This document shows, piece after piece, positions 25,319 to 34,071 of a DNA stretch of 35,807 nt. Source of the stretch: an uncultured Desulfobacterium sp. (GTDB taxonomy: Bacteria; Desulfobacterota; Desulfobacteria; Desulfobacterales; Desulfobacteraceae); NCBI GenBank assembly GCA_937124525.1, contig CAKZLA010000187.1:1-35807 (forward strand). Direction: 5' to 3'. The notes beneath the pieces were generated by a model. It did no database searches and was not told the DNA's origin. It was given only the letters and a program-made list of their open reading frames with translations. The number at the start of each line of letters is the position of its first letter. Position 1 is the stretch's first letter. A program made the translations under genes and the position numbers.

Positions 25319-26954
25319 ACAAACCCATGACAAATTACAACAAAGAATTCATGAATTAGAAAAAAAAATTGAATCTTTTTCTGAATTAGATCAAACCGTC
25401 CATAGAGAGTATGAAAAACGCTTAAAATTTGAGAAACTGCTAACCGAACTCTCGGTGACCTTTATCAAAATTCCAGCAGAAGAGGTTGATGATAAGGTTG
25501 AGGAGGTTCTCCAGCGTATCGGAGAAATACTGGAATTTGATCGAGTCGATTTTGTACAATATATAAAAGAAACAAAACAATTTAAAATTACTCATTCATG
25601 GACGATGCAGGGAGGGGAACGCTATCCCTCTATAATTGCGGACGACTATTACCCTTGGTTTATTGAAACGACAAAAAACGGTGAGAATTTATATTTCACC
25701 ACTGATGATTTGCCGGTGGAAGGGTCCATAGATAAGAGAACCCTTAAAAGTATGGGTATAAAATCCGGATTGCTGATTCCTTATGTCGTTAAAAATAACT
25801 ATTATGGCACTATTCTTTTTGAAAGCCACACTCATCACAGAGGCTCCTGGGGTGATGAGTATGAGTATTCCCAACGACTTAAGCTGGTTGCAGAGGTTAT
25901 TATCAATGCACTGCTCCGAAAGCAGACGGAAACAGAACTGCGAAAGGCGTTTTCCAAAATTCAATTATTGAAAAACCAGTTGCAAAAAGAAAATATTTAC
26001 CTTTGTGAAGAGATAGAAACCATAAAAAGGCAGAATGAAATCGTTGGGGACAGTAGTGGAATTAAAGAGGTATTGAAAAAAATTGAGTATGTTGCAGAAA
26101 CAAATTCAACTGTTTTAATTCTTGGTGAGACGGGCACAGGAAAGGAACTTGTAGCCCGCGCCATCCATGATATGAGTTTACGAAAAAAACGTGCAATGGT
26201 TACAGTAAATTGTGCGGCTCTGCCTGCTTCCCTCATTGAGAGCGAACTTTTTGGGCGGGAAAAAGGGGCTTATACCGGGGCCATCTCAAAGCAACCCGGC
26301 AGATTTGAGATGGCAGATGAATCAAGCATTTTTCTCGATGAAATCGGTGAATTGCCACTGGAACTTCAGGCGAAACTGCTTCGTGTTCTGCAACAGGGAC
26401 AGTTTGAAAGACTGGGAAGCAGTAAAACAACAACCGTGAATGTGAGGGTTATTGCCGCCACAAACCGAAATCTTAAAGAAGAGATTAAAAATGGAAAATT
26501 CAGAGAAGATTTATATTATCGCCTGGATGTGTATCCCATACGGGTACCGGCTCTGAGGGAACGACAACAGGACATTCTTCCACTGATTTGGTTGTTTGTT
26601 AAAGAGTTCAGCGAGGCCATGGGAAAGCCTATTGATACAATTTCAAGGACCAGCCTTGAGTCCATAAAGAATTATTCCTGGCCTGGAAATGTCCGAGAAC
26701 TTCGCAACATTGTGGAACGTTCCATGATTGTCTGTAGAAATAGATCCTTGAGCCTGGAAGCACCGAAAAGCGTTACAGCTAAAGAATCTTACAATCCTAC
26801 CCTTGAAGAGTATCAAAAAAGGTATATCCTTAAAATATTAAAAAAAACCGGCTGGCGAATAAGGGGTGAAAAAGGCACTGCAAAGATATTGGGGATGAAA
26901 CCCACCACTCTTTATTCACGGATGAAAAAGCTTGGTATCAAACGCCCGGACTGA
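25308..26954 (+). CDS. Sigma-54-dependent activator with GAF domain
   Basis: The 548-residue protein is best started at TTG 25308, behind GAAAGGAG (25291-25298); no in-frame ATG precedes the GAF domain. Layout: coiled coil about 5-45, GAF-like sensor about 45-205, second coiled coil about 205-242, AAA+ domain with Walker A GETGTGKE (273-280), GAYTGA loop (320-325, variant of GAFTGA that contacts sigma-54), Walker [10 protein letters not shown] (340-348) and arginine-finger region [14 protein letters not shown], and a Fis-type HTH at the end ([22 protein letters not shown]). It lacks a receiver domain, so it likely senses a small molecule through GAF, as aromatic-sensing FhlA-type activators do. 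Its target promoters are not evident in this window. Confidence 0.93.
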   Translation: MPVKQTHDKLQQRIHELEKKIESFSELDQTVHREYEKRLKFEKLLTELSVTFIKIPAEEVDDKVEEVLQRIGEILEFDRVDFVQYIKETKQFKITHSWTMQGGERYPSIIADDYYPWFIETTKNGENLYFTTDDLPVEGSIDKRTLKSMGIKSGLLIPYVVKNNYYGTILFESHTHHRGSWGDEYEYSQRLKLVAEVIINALLRKQTETELRKAFSKIQLLKNQLQKENIYLCEEIETIKRQNEIVGDSSGIKEVLKKIEYVAETNSTVLILGETGTGKELVARAIHDMSLRKKRAMVTVNCAALPASLIESELFGREKGAYTGAISKQPGRFEMADESSIFLDEIGELPLELQAKLLRVLQQGQFERLGSSKTTTVNVRVIAATNRNLKEEIKNGKFREDLYYRLDVYPIRVPALRERQQDILPLIWLFVKEFSEAMGKPIDTISRTSLESIKNYSWPGNVRELRNIVERSMIVCRNRSLSLEAPKSVTAKESYNPTLEEYQKRYILKILKKTGWRIRGEKGTAKILGMKPTTLYSRMKKLGIKRPD

Positions 26955-27090
26955 TCCGCCAATAAAAACATCCCAGTTTGATTTTTTTATAATCTACGTG
27001 GCAGTAACCACCCACCACGACGGAAAAATAAAACTCAAATAATATCAGTGTCTTGGACGGAATTTCATATAAACCCACATGGCAGATTGG

Positions 27091-27267
27091 CCTGCCATGC
27101 AGGTTTTAGAAGAAAGTCCGGGCAAACTATAGTGCCGGTCACTTGACTTGATACCGAAAAGCAATCTTAAGCTATTGTAAATATATGATAAACATCTCAA
27201 AATCAGTATCAGTTCATATGACCGGCACTATATGAGGGACTTTCAATCTTCGTTGTGGGCATGCCGG
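27091..27267. repeat. MITE-like element with long imperfect terminal inverted repeats
   Basis: TATAGTGCCGGTCA (27128-27141) is perfectly inverted at 27219-27232. The pairing continues inward (TGA, TGATAC) and, imperfectly, outward (GAAGAAAGTCC at 27109-27119 against GGACTTTCAATCTTC at 27237-27251). It lies between the sigma-54 activator and a convergent ligase gene. No transposase is encoded. It may be a MITE or a strong bidirectional hairpin. Confidence 0.65.
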
Positions 27268-27307
27268 GTCCAGAGTATGGTCTGCCCGTGGCAGTTATAT
27301 GAAAGGC

Positions 27308-28987
27308 TTATGATCTTTTCTCTTGAGCCTGCTCTTGCAGTTCCCTCCACAATATTTTACCTGTGGCGGTTTTGGGAAGCTCATCAACAAATTTTATCAC
27401 ACGCGGATACTCATAGGATGCCATGTTCTGCTTAGACCAGGAGATAATATCTTCCTCGCTTGTCTGGTCTTTTTTGTTTTCATTTAAAACAACAACCGCA
27501 GCAACTTCCTCACCCACTCTTTCATCTGGAACACCAATAATACATGCTTCTTTTATAGCAGGATGCCTGTACATGGTTCCCTCAGCTGCGGTGGGCCATA
27601 CCTTGAGACCGGCACGATTCACCATTCTTTTCAACCGGTCAACAATAAAAAAGAATCCCTCGTCATCCATATACCCAAGATCACCCGTTCTCAGCCATTT
27701 TCGACCGTCATACTCAACAAATGCCTCTACAGTTGCTTCGGGTTTGTTCCAGTATCCTTCAAACATGGAGGAAGATCTTAAAATTAATTCTCCCTGCTCG
27801 CCCTGGGGCATAATCTTGTTTGTTCCCGGATCCATAATAAGAGAATCCACATTGGGCCCCGGCAAACCAATGCATTGTAATTTGGCATTGTTAACAGGAT
27901 TCATATGGGTGGCGGCCCCGGCCTCTGACAGCCCGAATCCTTCGGCATATTCGATCCCCATAGCTTTAAGCTTTTCCCCTATGGCAGCCGGAAGAGGAGC
28001 CCCTCCCCCGCCAAAAACGATGAAAGAACTGATATCTCTTTTTGAAATATCCGGGGAGGCAAGCATATCGACAACCATGGCCGTGATATTTATCCAGTGG
28101 GTACAACGGTACTTTTCAACTGCCTGAATAGCTGCCTCCCTGTCCCAACGCGTCAGAATCACCATTGTTCCTCCGGTATATACTGAAGCGGACAGGATGA
28201 CATTCAGTCCGGTCACATGAAAAAAGGGCAAGGCCGTTAAATGAATTGAAGAAGAATGGTAACTAAGCCATTTGCTGGTACGTACTGTTGTTGCAACTTG
28301 GGCTTTATGGGTATGCAGAGCCGCCTTTCGTTTGCCCGTGGTGCCGGAAGTATAGACCAGCAAGGCATTGGAGTTGGAATCAACCTCAACCCCAGGTGGT
28401 TCAAACTTTTGGTTAATGATCGTGGTCCACTTCACTATTGCCTCATCATAGTCCCCCTTAGTCAAAAGGAAATCACTTATCGGCAATTCCAGGTTTTCAG
28501 GCAGATAGTCGATAAAATCACCGGCAACGATGGTCCCAAGGCAGGTCTGATCCTTGATCTTGTTGATTTGCGGCAATGCATACCCCATGGTAATCAATAC
28601 CTTGCTGCCACTGTCGTTAATCAAGTAGGCAAGCTCCTCTTCACTCAACATGGGATCTAATGTCACCACCACTGCGTTTGCACGTAAAATCCCGTAAAAA
28701 CCAATCACGTAATGGGGAGAATTGGGAGCATAAATAGAAATCCGGTCTCCTTTTTTTACGCCTGCCTTGTTCAGATATCCTGCAAAATTAAGAGAGGCCT
28801 CCCACAATTGCTTGTAGGAAATACGGGTTCCGTAATAGATCATGGCATCTTTTTCAGGATACCTTCGAGCTGAAGTCTCAAGATTTTCAAATAAGGGTAT
28901 GTCTGGATATTCCAAACTCTTAGGAATATATTTCGGCCAGGATTTAAACCAGGTTCTCTCTGGCGGAACTATGCTGCTATCTATCAT
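27308..28987 (-). CDS. Acyl-CoA synthetase (AMP-forming)
   Basis: The 559-residue protein starts at ATG 28987 behind AAAGGAGAG. Motifs: YTSGTTGKRKAALHTH (A3, about 213-228), EGFGLSEAGA (A5), WLRTGDLGYMDDEGFFF (A7), DRLKRMVNRAGLKVWP (A8) and PKTATGKILWREL (A10 Lys). It belongs to the medium/long-chain or aromatic CoA ligase group; the substrate is not evident. It follows the 4-hydroxybutyryl-CoA dehydratase-like gene on the same strand after 476 bases, so the two may serve one pathway, the ligase making the CoA thioester that the dehydratase uses. Confidence 0.92.
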   Translation of the reverse strand: MIDSSIVPPERTWFKSWPKYIPKSLEYPDIPLFENLETSARRYPEKDAMIYYGTRISYKQLWEASLNFAGYLNKAGVKKGDRISIYAPNSPHYVIGFYGILRANAVVVTLDPMLSEEELAYLINDSGSKVLITMGYALPQINKIKDQTCLGTIVAGDFIDYLPENLELPISDFLLTKGDYDEAIVKWTTIINQKFEPPGVEVDSNSNALLVYTSGTTGKRKAALHTHKAQVATTVRTSKWLSYHSSSIHLTALPFFHVTGLNVILSASVYTGGTMVILTRWDREAAIQAVEKYRCTHWINITAMVVDMLASPDISKRDISSFIVFGGGGAPLPAAIGEKLKAMGIEYAEGFGLSEAGAATHMNPVNNAKLQCIGLPGPNVDSLIMDPGTNKIMPQGEQGELILRSSSMFEGYWNKPEATVEAFVEYDGRKWLRTGDLGYMDDEGFFFIVDRLKRMVNRAGLKVWPTAAEGTMYRHPAIKEACIIGVPDERVGEEVAAVVVLNENKKDQTSEEDIISWSKQNMASYEYPRVIKFVDELPKTATGKILWRELQEQAQEKRS

Positions 28988-29463
28988 TTCACTCTCCTTT
29001 TTCAGGCATGATCATAAGATGGGCCACCAAGATAGTGCCTTGATTTGTATCGCCTTCAAAGGTCTGTAATTACAAAGCTTATTTATCCCGTTGAAAAAGA
29101 TCAACATAAAGTGGCCGTCCTTATGGTCACCCACCCTTTTTTCGATCTAAACAAGTTTTAAATTCTAATCTCTGATTTTCGTATTAAGTACCTGAGCAAA
29201 ATAAATCCGGTGTTTTCGTCAGACGAGTTTCCATATTTCATCTTACCCACAGATGTCATATGGTGAATAAAAGCTGTCAGTGATTTATTATGATAATTTC
29301 TTGTAGGGTACTTATTTGGACAAAAAAATCAGAAAACCTTTTTGGTTCTGGCATGTCCATGTAAGGTTACAGACGATTCCATCTCAATTCCACCGAGTTG
29401 ACGGTACCATGGTTACAGGCAAATCGGATCTTTGAAGAAACGATCTGCCTTAATAAAGTATCG
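28988..29463. other. Intergenic region between the ligase and dehydratase genes
   Basis: About 476 AT-rich bases with no convincing frame. Apart from the ligase ribosome-binding site at its left end, I see no repeat, RNA gene or clear promoter. Confidence 0.5.
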
Positions 29464-30936
29464 TTACTTTTTATCTGAATCTATTCCCGCAAGGTTTTTT
29501 ACAATTTCCTTTTTTGAATTAATGTCATATTGTGATGTAATTGCAATCTGTTCCATGATTGGAGAGCCTCCGCCGTGGTAGCCTCCATAGTTCAGAGAGC
29601 CCCCCAGACCGGACACGGTCATATCACTAAAAAACATCCAGAATTTAATCTGGTCTTCAATGGGGATTTTGCTATTCCGTTTTAAATACTTTTCCATGAA
29701 AGGCTTGAGTTCTTCGCTGACAAGATCCGCTTCGTAGGGTAGTGTGGAGGGCATACCGCCGGCAACATCACATAAAATTTCCTGTTCATGAAAAACCGAT
29801 TCCCCTGTCATGCAGCGGCCTACATTGGCATAGATTGAATCGGGAATATAAGATCCGGGTCCAAAGGGAACTTTCCCAAGCCCTGGAATCAGCAGTTCAG
29901 GGCTGCCCTTTTCCGAGGCGGTAAATCCTGCTGCATAACCCAGTTCAGCAATTTGAATAAGCTCGGAGAACTTGGCGCGGACATGGGAGCTTTTTTCGAC
30001 CCCGTTGACCTCGGCTGCAAGGGCTGCCATACCCAGAATAATGTCACCCACAGCCGGCTTACATCCAGAATAACTGTGGCGATGATATAATGCAAACAAC
30101 ATGGCACACAGGCCACCGTACAGATGTTCTCCGCAAAGAAAAACCCGGTCCCAGGGGATAAACACATCATCAAAAATAACATAGGAATCCACAGCACCAA
30201 AATCAAAGCCCCGCTTATAATGCTGACGTTTCCGCATGTTATGGACATTTATAACCTGCTTCACGCCTTCGGCATCTGCAGGGACGGCAAACGCAACGGC
30301 ATAATCACCTTCATCAGGCCCAAGGGCACGGGTGGGAAGAACCAGAATTTCATCGGCAACAGAGGCAAAGGTGATATGAACCTTACAGCCACGGACAATG
30401 ATACCATCCTTTTTTCTTTCCACCACGTGGAGATAAGAATCTGGATCAGGCTGTTGCGATGGGCGCAACATGCGCTCTCCCTTGACATCGGTTTGTGCAC
30501 AAGACCCTACGAGATCGTTCTTCTGAAAGTTTTCAAGCCATTTTAAAAAATTTTGGTGATAGCTTGTCTCCCCTTTGTTTGCCTTGTCAGTTTCATATGA
30601 AACTGCATTAATTGCGTTAATTGCGTCGATCCCCATGCAGCGCCCGATACAATACCCGACCTTCTGGCAAAGAGCCCGGGTCATGTCCTGTTTTTTGTGA
30701 AGATCTTTTGTACTTTGATGAACATGGCAAAATCGATTGATGGTGTCATTGGTCAAATGCGAAGTGGCAGTGCAAAGATCCTTTGTTTGAGGGTCATTGG
30801 CAGCATCAAAGGTCTTTCCAATCACATTGATTGACTGTTCCAGCTCTTTGTGATCTCGACCAATTTTTTCACCGTTGAGGTATAGATTTTTCTTCATTTT
30901 CATAAGACCATCTATATATTGTTGTTTCGTACGCAT
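29464..30936 (-). CDS. abfD: 4-hydroxybutyryl-CoA dehydratase / vinylacetyl-CoA isomerase-like flavoprotein
   Basis: The 490-residue protein follows TAAGGAGC. The Fe-S ligands of the Clostridium enzyme (C99, C103, H292, C299) are matched in spacing by C96 and C100 (YCIGRC) and H285 and C292 (YHRHSYSGC). This separates it from the related 4-hydroxyphenylacetate monooxygenases, which lack the cluster. Other blocks: KVHITFASVADEILVLPTRA (about 185-204), VFIPWDRVFLCGE and CDVAGGMPSTLPYEADL. The enzyme removes water from 4-hydroxybutyryl-CoA through a radical mechanism in the cytoplasm and is oxygen-sensitive. Nearby CoA ligases and the CoA-transferase at the left edge could supply a CoA substrate. 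The exact substrate could be another 4-hydroxyacyl-CoA. Confidence 0.9.
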   Translation of the reverse strand: MRTKQQYIDGLMKMKKNLYLNGEKIGRDHKELEQSINVIGKTFDAANDPQTKDLCTATSHLTNDTINRFCHVHQSTKDLHKKQDMTRALCQKVGYCIGRCMGIDAINAINAVSYETDKANKGETSYHQNFLKWLENFQKNDLVGSCAQTDVKGERMLRPSQQPDPDSYLHVVERKKDGIIVRGCKVHITFASVADEILVLPTRALGPDEGDYAVAFAVPADAEGVKQVINVHNMRKRQHYKRGFDFGAVDSYVIFDDVFIPWDRVFLCGEHLYGGLCAMLFALYHRHSYSGCKPAVGDIILGMAALAAEVNGVEKSSHVRAKFSELIQIAELGYAAGFTASEKGSPELLIPGLGKVPFGPGSYIPDSIYANVGRCMTGESVFHEQEILCDVAGGMPSTLPYEADLVSEELKPFMEKYLKRNSKIPIEDQIKFWMFFSDMTVSGLGGSLNYGGYHGGGSPIMEQIAITSQYDINSKKEIVKNLAGIDSDKK

Positions 30937-31262
30937 AAATTAGCTCCTTATTTTGTTTTTATTGAAGCATGGAAAATCTGACCCCAGGGCCACAACTCAG
31001 GACTGATAGGTTATTAAACTTAATCTGCAAGTCTCATACCTCTGACGATGTATGCCTCTGCTGATTTCATGCTGACCGGTGGGTTATGGATACATAAATA
31101 ATCTGACCCAAGCCGTTTAACACCATAGATTTTGGAGCTTATTGTGCGACAATCGACCCAATCAACAGGCTCATATATTATTTTAAAATAATTTTAGTGG
31201 CCTGTTATCCAAATCCTTAGACCAGAAAAATAAAAGGGAGTATTCCATTTCTTTCCCACCCC

Positions 31263-31365
31263 GTAAGTTCTCAATAACCCGGGGTGATAAAGTATGCTTA
31301 AGGCTTTAAACGCTGGTTGATATTCAAAACGAATCCCTGAATACCCGAATTTATTGAGAACTTAG
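31263..31365. repeat. Inverted repeat, 13-bp arms
   Basis: AAGTTCTCAATAA (31265-31277) and TTATTGAGAACTT (31351-31363) are perfect inverted copies about 73 bases apart, with CCGG/CCGA bases next to the arms. It may be a small mobile-element relic or a long hairpin. No coding capacity. Confidence 0.6.
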
Positions 31366-31494
31366 CCCACCCCTATCTAACCAACTGTTTTTATTTGATT
31401 AACACTCAATAATCATATTTTTATAGATCAAATAGTTAAAGAGAGATCAGGAAAATTGAAATACGCCCAACTAAAAGACTTGGGTTAATTTGAA

Positions 31495-31570
31495 AATACC
31501 CATAGCTCTATATATCGTCGATATATAGACGCTAACATATCTGTTAACCATTTTAATTGTGGATTTTCAT
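31495..31570 (+). repeat. Intergenic duplicated block, copy 1, containing a perfect palindrome
   Basis: AATACCCATAG (31495-31505) and TAATTGTGGATTTTCAT (31554-31570) recur in the same order at 32155-32165 and 32197-32213. Between them lies TCTATATATCG-T-CGATATATAGA (31507-31529), a perfect 23-bp palindrome typical of a dimeric repressor site. Confidence 0.6.
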
Positions 31571-32000
31571 AACATCAATGGCGTATAAGTTTCTGAAAAT
31601 TAAGCTAATATAAATTTAAAAATTGCAGTTTTAAAAGCCATCAGGTGACAAATTGTTGAATGTCCGTTGGATTTTCCAATTCAATTGTTTTGTCATGTTT
31701 ATTGAAGCGGAATCCAAAAACAGACCTGCAATTATCTCAAGTTTTGGAATTGATCACTAAAGTGTTTCCATACAGATTCTAAATTATTATCATCTTCAAC
31801 CATATGTAATTAAAGCGTTTATTTTTAGTTCAAAAACGAATCGGTTCAAATTGCCCAAAGTCATGATCAAGTTTCAAGCATTTAATTTTTTACACGAAAC
31901 TTGATTCAACATACTTATATCATTAGAATTTCATTTTTAGCAGTGCCAGATGGCAACTTCCATGTATGTTCTTTGCATAGACGCAAAAGCATTATTGTCT

Positions 32001-32028
32001 ATATATCGACGTTTCGTCGATATATCGA
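32001..32028. promoter_or_regulatory. Second TATATCG palindrome
   Basis: ATATATCGACG (32001-32011) and CGTCGATATAT (32015-32025) are perfect inverted copies around TTT, and TCGATATATCGA (32017-32028) is itself palindromic. It shares the core of the palindrome at 31507-31529, suggesting two operators for one protein. Confidence 0.55.
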
Positions 32029-32154
32029 ATAGAATAGCCCATCTTTTTAAGAATCCAAGACTATGCATGATCACAGTACGGGCTAATTTTGAGTGATTGC
32101 TCTTTATCGCAAAGATTTTAACCAAACACTGGCCGAGGTTATGATCAAGCCCCC

Positions 32155-32260
32155 AATACCCATAGAGATAACCCCAAAATGGAAATGCACCAATTCTAAT
32201 TATGGATTTTCATGTGACATCTGGGGTGCGTAACAGGCTGAAATTACCCTGAGCTAAGCC
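32155..32260 (+). repeat. Intergenic duplicated block, copy 2
   Basis: AATACCCATAG and TAATTATGGATTTTCAT repeat copy 1 with a shorter spacing (49 against 66 bases). Weaker similarity continues to GGTGCGTAACAGGCTGAAATTA. The palindrome is not present inside this copy. Confidence 0.5.
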
Positions 32261-32312
32261 GTCTCTCTGCTGTTTTGAAACCCATTCGGTGGCATCATTA
32301 GAATTATGGACC

Positions 32313-32354
32313 TCCCGGCACACCCCTCCCGGCACACCCCTCCCGGCACACCCC
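32313..32354 (+). repeat. Three tandem copies of a 14-bp unit
   Basis: TCCCGGCACACCCC is repeated three times without change, 43 bases before the ligase start. It is GC-rich in an otherwise AT-rich region. It could alter promoter spacing or be a site for slippage. Confidence 0.85.
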
Positions 32355-32397
32355 TTGCAGCTGAAATAGCTATAATTTTTATAACAGGAGGATAGAA

Positions 32398-34059
32398 ATG
32401 GAAAAGATATGGATGAAATACTGGCCCCAGGATCTACCCCAAAAAATTAATTTTGAACATGGTCAAATTCCACTTCATGACTACTTGCGATTTCAGGCAG
32501 GAGAAATACCGAATAAGGCTGCCATTATTTTTTATGGCCGGACCATCACCTATCAGGAACTGAATGAAGCCTCGGATCGGTTTGCCGCTTATCTTCTGTC
32601 CAAAGGAATTAAAAAAGGAGATCGGGTGGGGGTCTTTTTGCTCAATTGTCCCCAGTATGCCATTGCCCACTTTGGTATTCAAAAAATCGGAGCCATTGTC
32701 TGCCCCTGCTCTCCTCTATTCAAGGCATTGGAGCTTGAATATGAACTCAATGACGCACAGATTGAACTTCTGGTGACGCTGGATCTTTTTATGCCCATTG
32801 TAAAAACCGTTCTTGATAAAACCGGACTCAAGCAAGTTGTTGTCACCAATCTGAATGATTATTTGCCGGAAAATCCTTCCCTTCCTTTGATAGAGCAGAT
32901 GAAGGTGCCCGGGAATTTTGTTCCTGGGACAGATGATTTCATGGCGATCATGACAAAAGGTGATCTTTCCCTGCCCAGGGTGGATATTGACATGGAAAAT
33001 GATATCAGCCTGTTTCAATATACCGGAGGTACCACTGGGCTTCCTAAAGGGTGTATGCTCAGTTTCAACGCTGCATTGTTTAAAACAGCATCAGCTGTGG
33101 GGATTACAGACATGACAAGGGATTCTGTATGTCTGGTAACCATGCCTATTTTTCATATTGCCGGCATGCTGGCAGGCATGAACTCCTGCATCTATGCCGG
33201 TGCTACCCAGGTACTTTTGTGTATGTTTGACGTAAAAACCGCTGTCCAGGCCATTTCAGCCTATGGGGTAAATTTTTGGTACAGTGCGGTTCCCATGAAT
33301 GTGGGGATCATGGCAGATCCAGAGAGCAAACAGCACGATCTCTCCAGTCTGAAGCTGTGTCTGACCTCATCCTTTGGTATTCAGCTCACAAAAGAGATTG
33401 CCGATCAATGGCAGGAATTTACCCAAGGCGGCCTGTTGGTTGAAGGGGCCTACGGCCTGAGCGAAACCCATACTGTGGATACATTTATTCCACGACACAA
33501 TATTAAATATGATACCTGCGGTATTCCCGGCCCTGATGCGAATTTTAAAATTATGGATCTTGATGGTTCAGGAAAAGAGCTGGAACAGGGCCAGGAGGGT
33601 GAGATTGTATTGAAAAACCCCGGTGTGTTCAAAGGATATTGGAACAAGCCTGAAGAGACTGACAAAACCCTCATAGACGGCTGGGTTCATACAGGAGATA
33701 TCGGTAAGTTTGACCAGGACGGCTATCTCCATCTTCTGGGCCGGGTTAAGGAGATGATCAAGGTTTCCGGATTTTCCGTCTACCCCGAAGAGGTGGAATT
33801 TTTACTCAACGTCCATGTGGAGGTGGAACAGTCTGCCGTGATCGGTGTACCGGACCGTCAAAAAGGAGAGGTGGTCAAGGCCTATATTATCAAGCTACCA
33901 GGGTCTGATCTGGATGAGAAGGGATTAATAAAATGGGCAAAAGAGCATATGTCTTCCTATAAATGCCCTAAATATATTGAGTTCAGGGAGTCTTTACCCA
34001 CCCTTGCCACGGGGAAATTATTGCGAAGAAAATTAAAAGAAGAGTTAATGGTTGGTTGA
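32398..34059 (+). CDS. Acyl-CoA synthetase (AMP-forming)
   Basis: The 553-residue protein has an AGGAGG site nine bases before ATG. Motifs: YTGGTTGLPKGCMLSFN (A3, about 209-225), EGAYGLSETH (A5), VHTGDIGKFDQDGYLHLLGR (A7), VKEMIKVSGFSVYPEEVE (A8) and TLATGKLLRRKL (A10 Lys). Substrate unknown. It is separated by 12 bases from a carboxyltransferase gene, so the acyl-CoA it makes is probably the substrate or a precursor of that enzyme. It is only distantly similar to the other two ligases of the window. Confidence 0.92.
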   Translation: MEKIWMKYWPQDLPQKINFEHGQIPLHDYLRFQAGEIPNKAAIIFYGRTITYQELNEASDRFAAYLLSKGIKKGDRVGVFLLNCPQYAIAHFGIQKIGAIVCPCSPLFKALELEYELNDAQIELLVTLDLFMPIVKTVLDKTGLKQVVVTNLNDYLPENPSLPLIEQMKVPGNFVPGTDDFMAIMTKGDLSLPRVDIDMENDISLFQYTGGTTGLPKGCMLSFNAALFKTASAVGITDMTRDSVCLVTMPIFHIAGMLAGMNSCIYAGATQVLLCMFDVKTAVQAISAYGVNFWYSAVPMNVGIMADPESKQHDLSSLKLCLTSSFGIQLTKEIADQWQEFTQGGLLVEGAYGLSETHTVDTFIPRHNIKYDTCGIPGPDANFKIMDLDGSGKELEQGQEGEIVLKNPGVFKGYWNKPEETDKTLIDGWVHTGDIGKFDQDGYLHLLGRVKEMIKVSGFSVYPEEVEFLLNVHVEVEQSAVIGVPDRQKGEVVKAYIIKLPGSDLDEKGLIKWAKEHMSSYKCPKYIEFRESLPTLATGKLLRRKLKEELMVG

Positions 34060-34071
34060 AAAGGAGGGTGT

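Larger units (their letters stand above)
30937..32397. other. Long AT-rich intergenic region without genes
   Basis: This 1.46-kb divergent region separates the dehydratase-like gene from the ligase operon. It holds the inverted repeat, duplicated blocks, palindromes and 14-bp tandem repeat listed separately. The short frames here (for example 31937-32125, minus) have no ribosome-binding site and no family resemblance. Confidence 0.6.

Noticed and set aside
27112..27124. GAAAGTCCGGGC, resembling a conserved segment of RNase P RNA
   Set aside because: Only about 12 bases match, the rest of RNase P RNA is absent, and the stretch is part of the inverted-repeat element.
29464..30936. 4-hydroxyphenylacetate 3-monooxygenase
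   Set aside because: The same superfamily, but the conserved Cys/His Fe-S ligands point to the dehydratase branch, and an oxygenase would not fit an anaerobic gene set.
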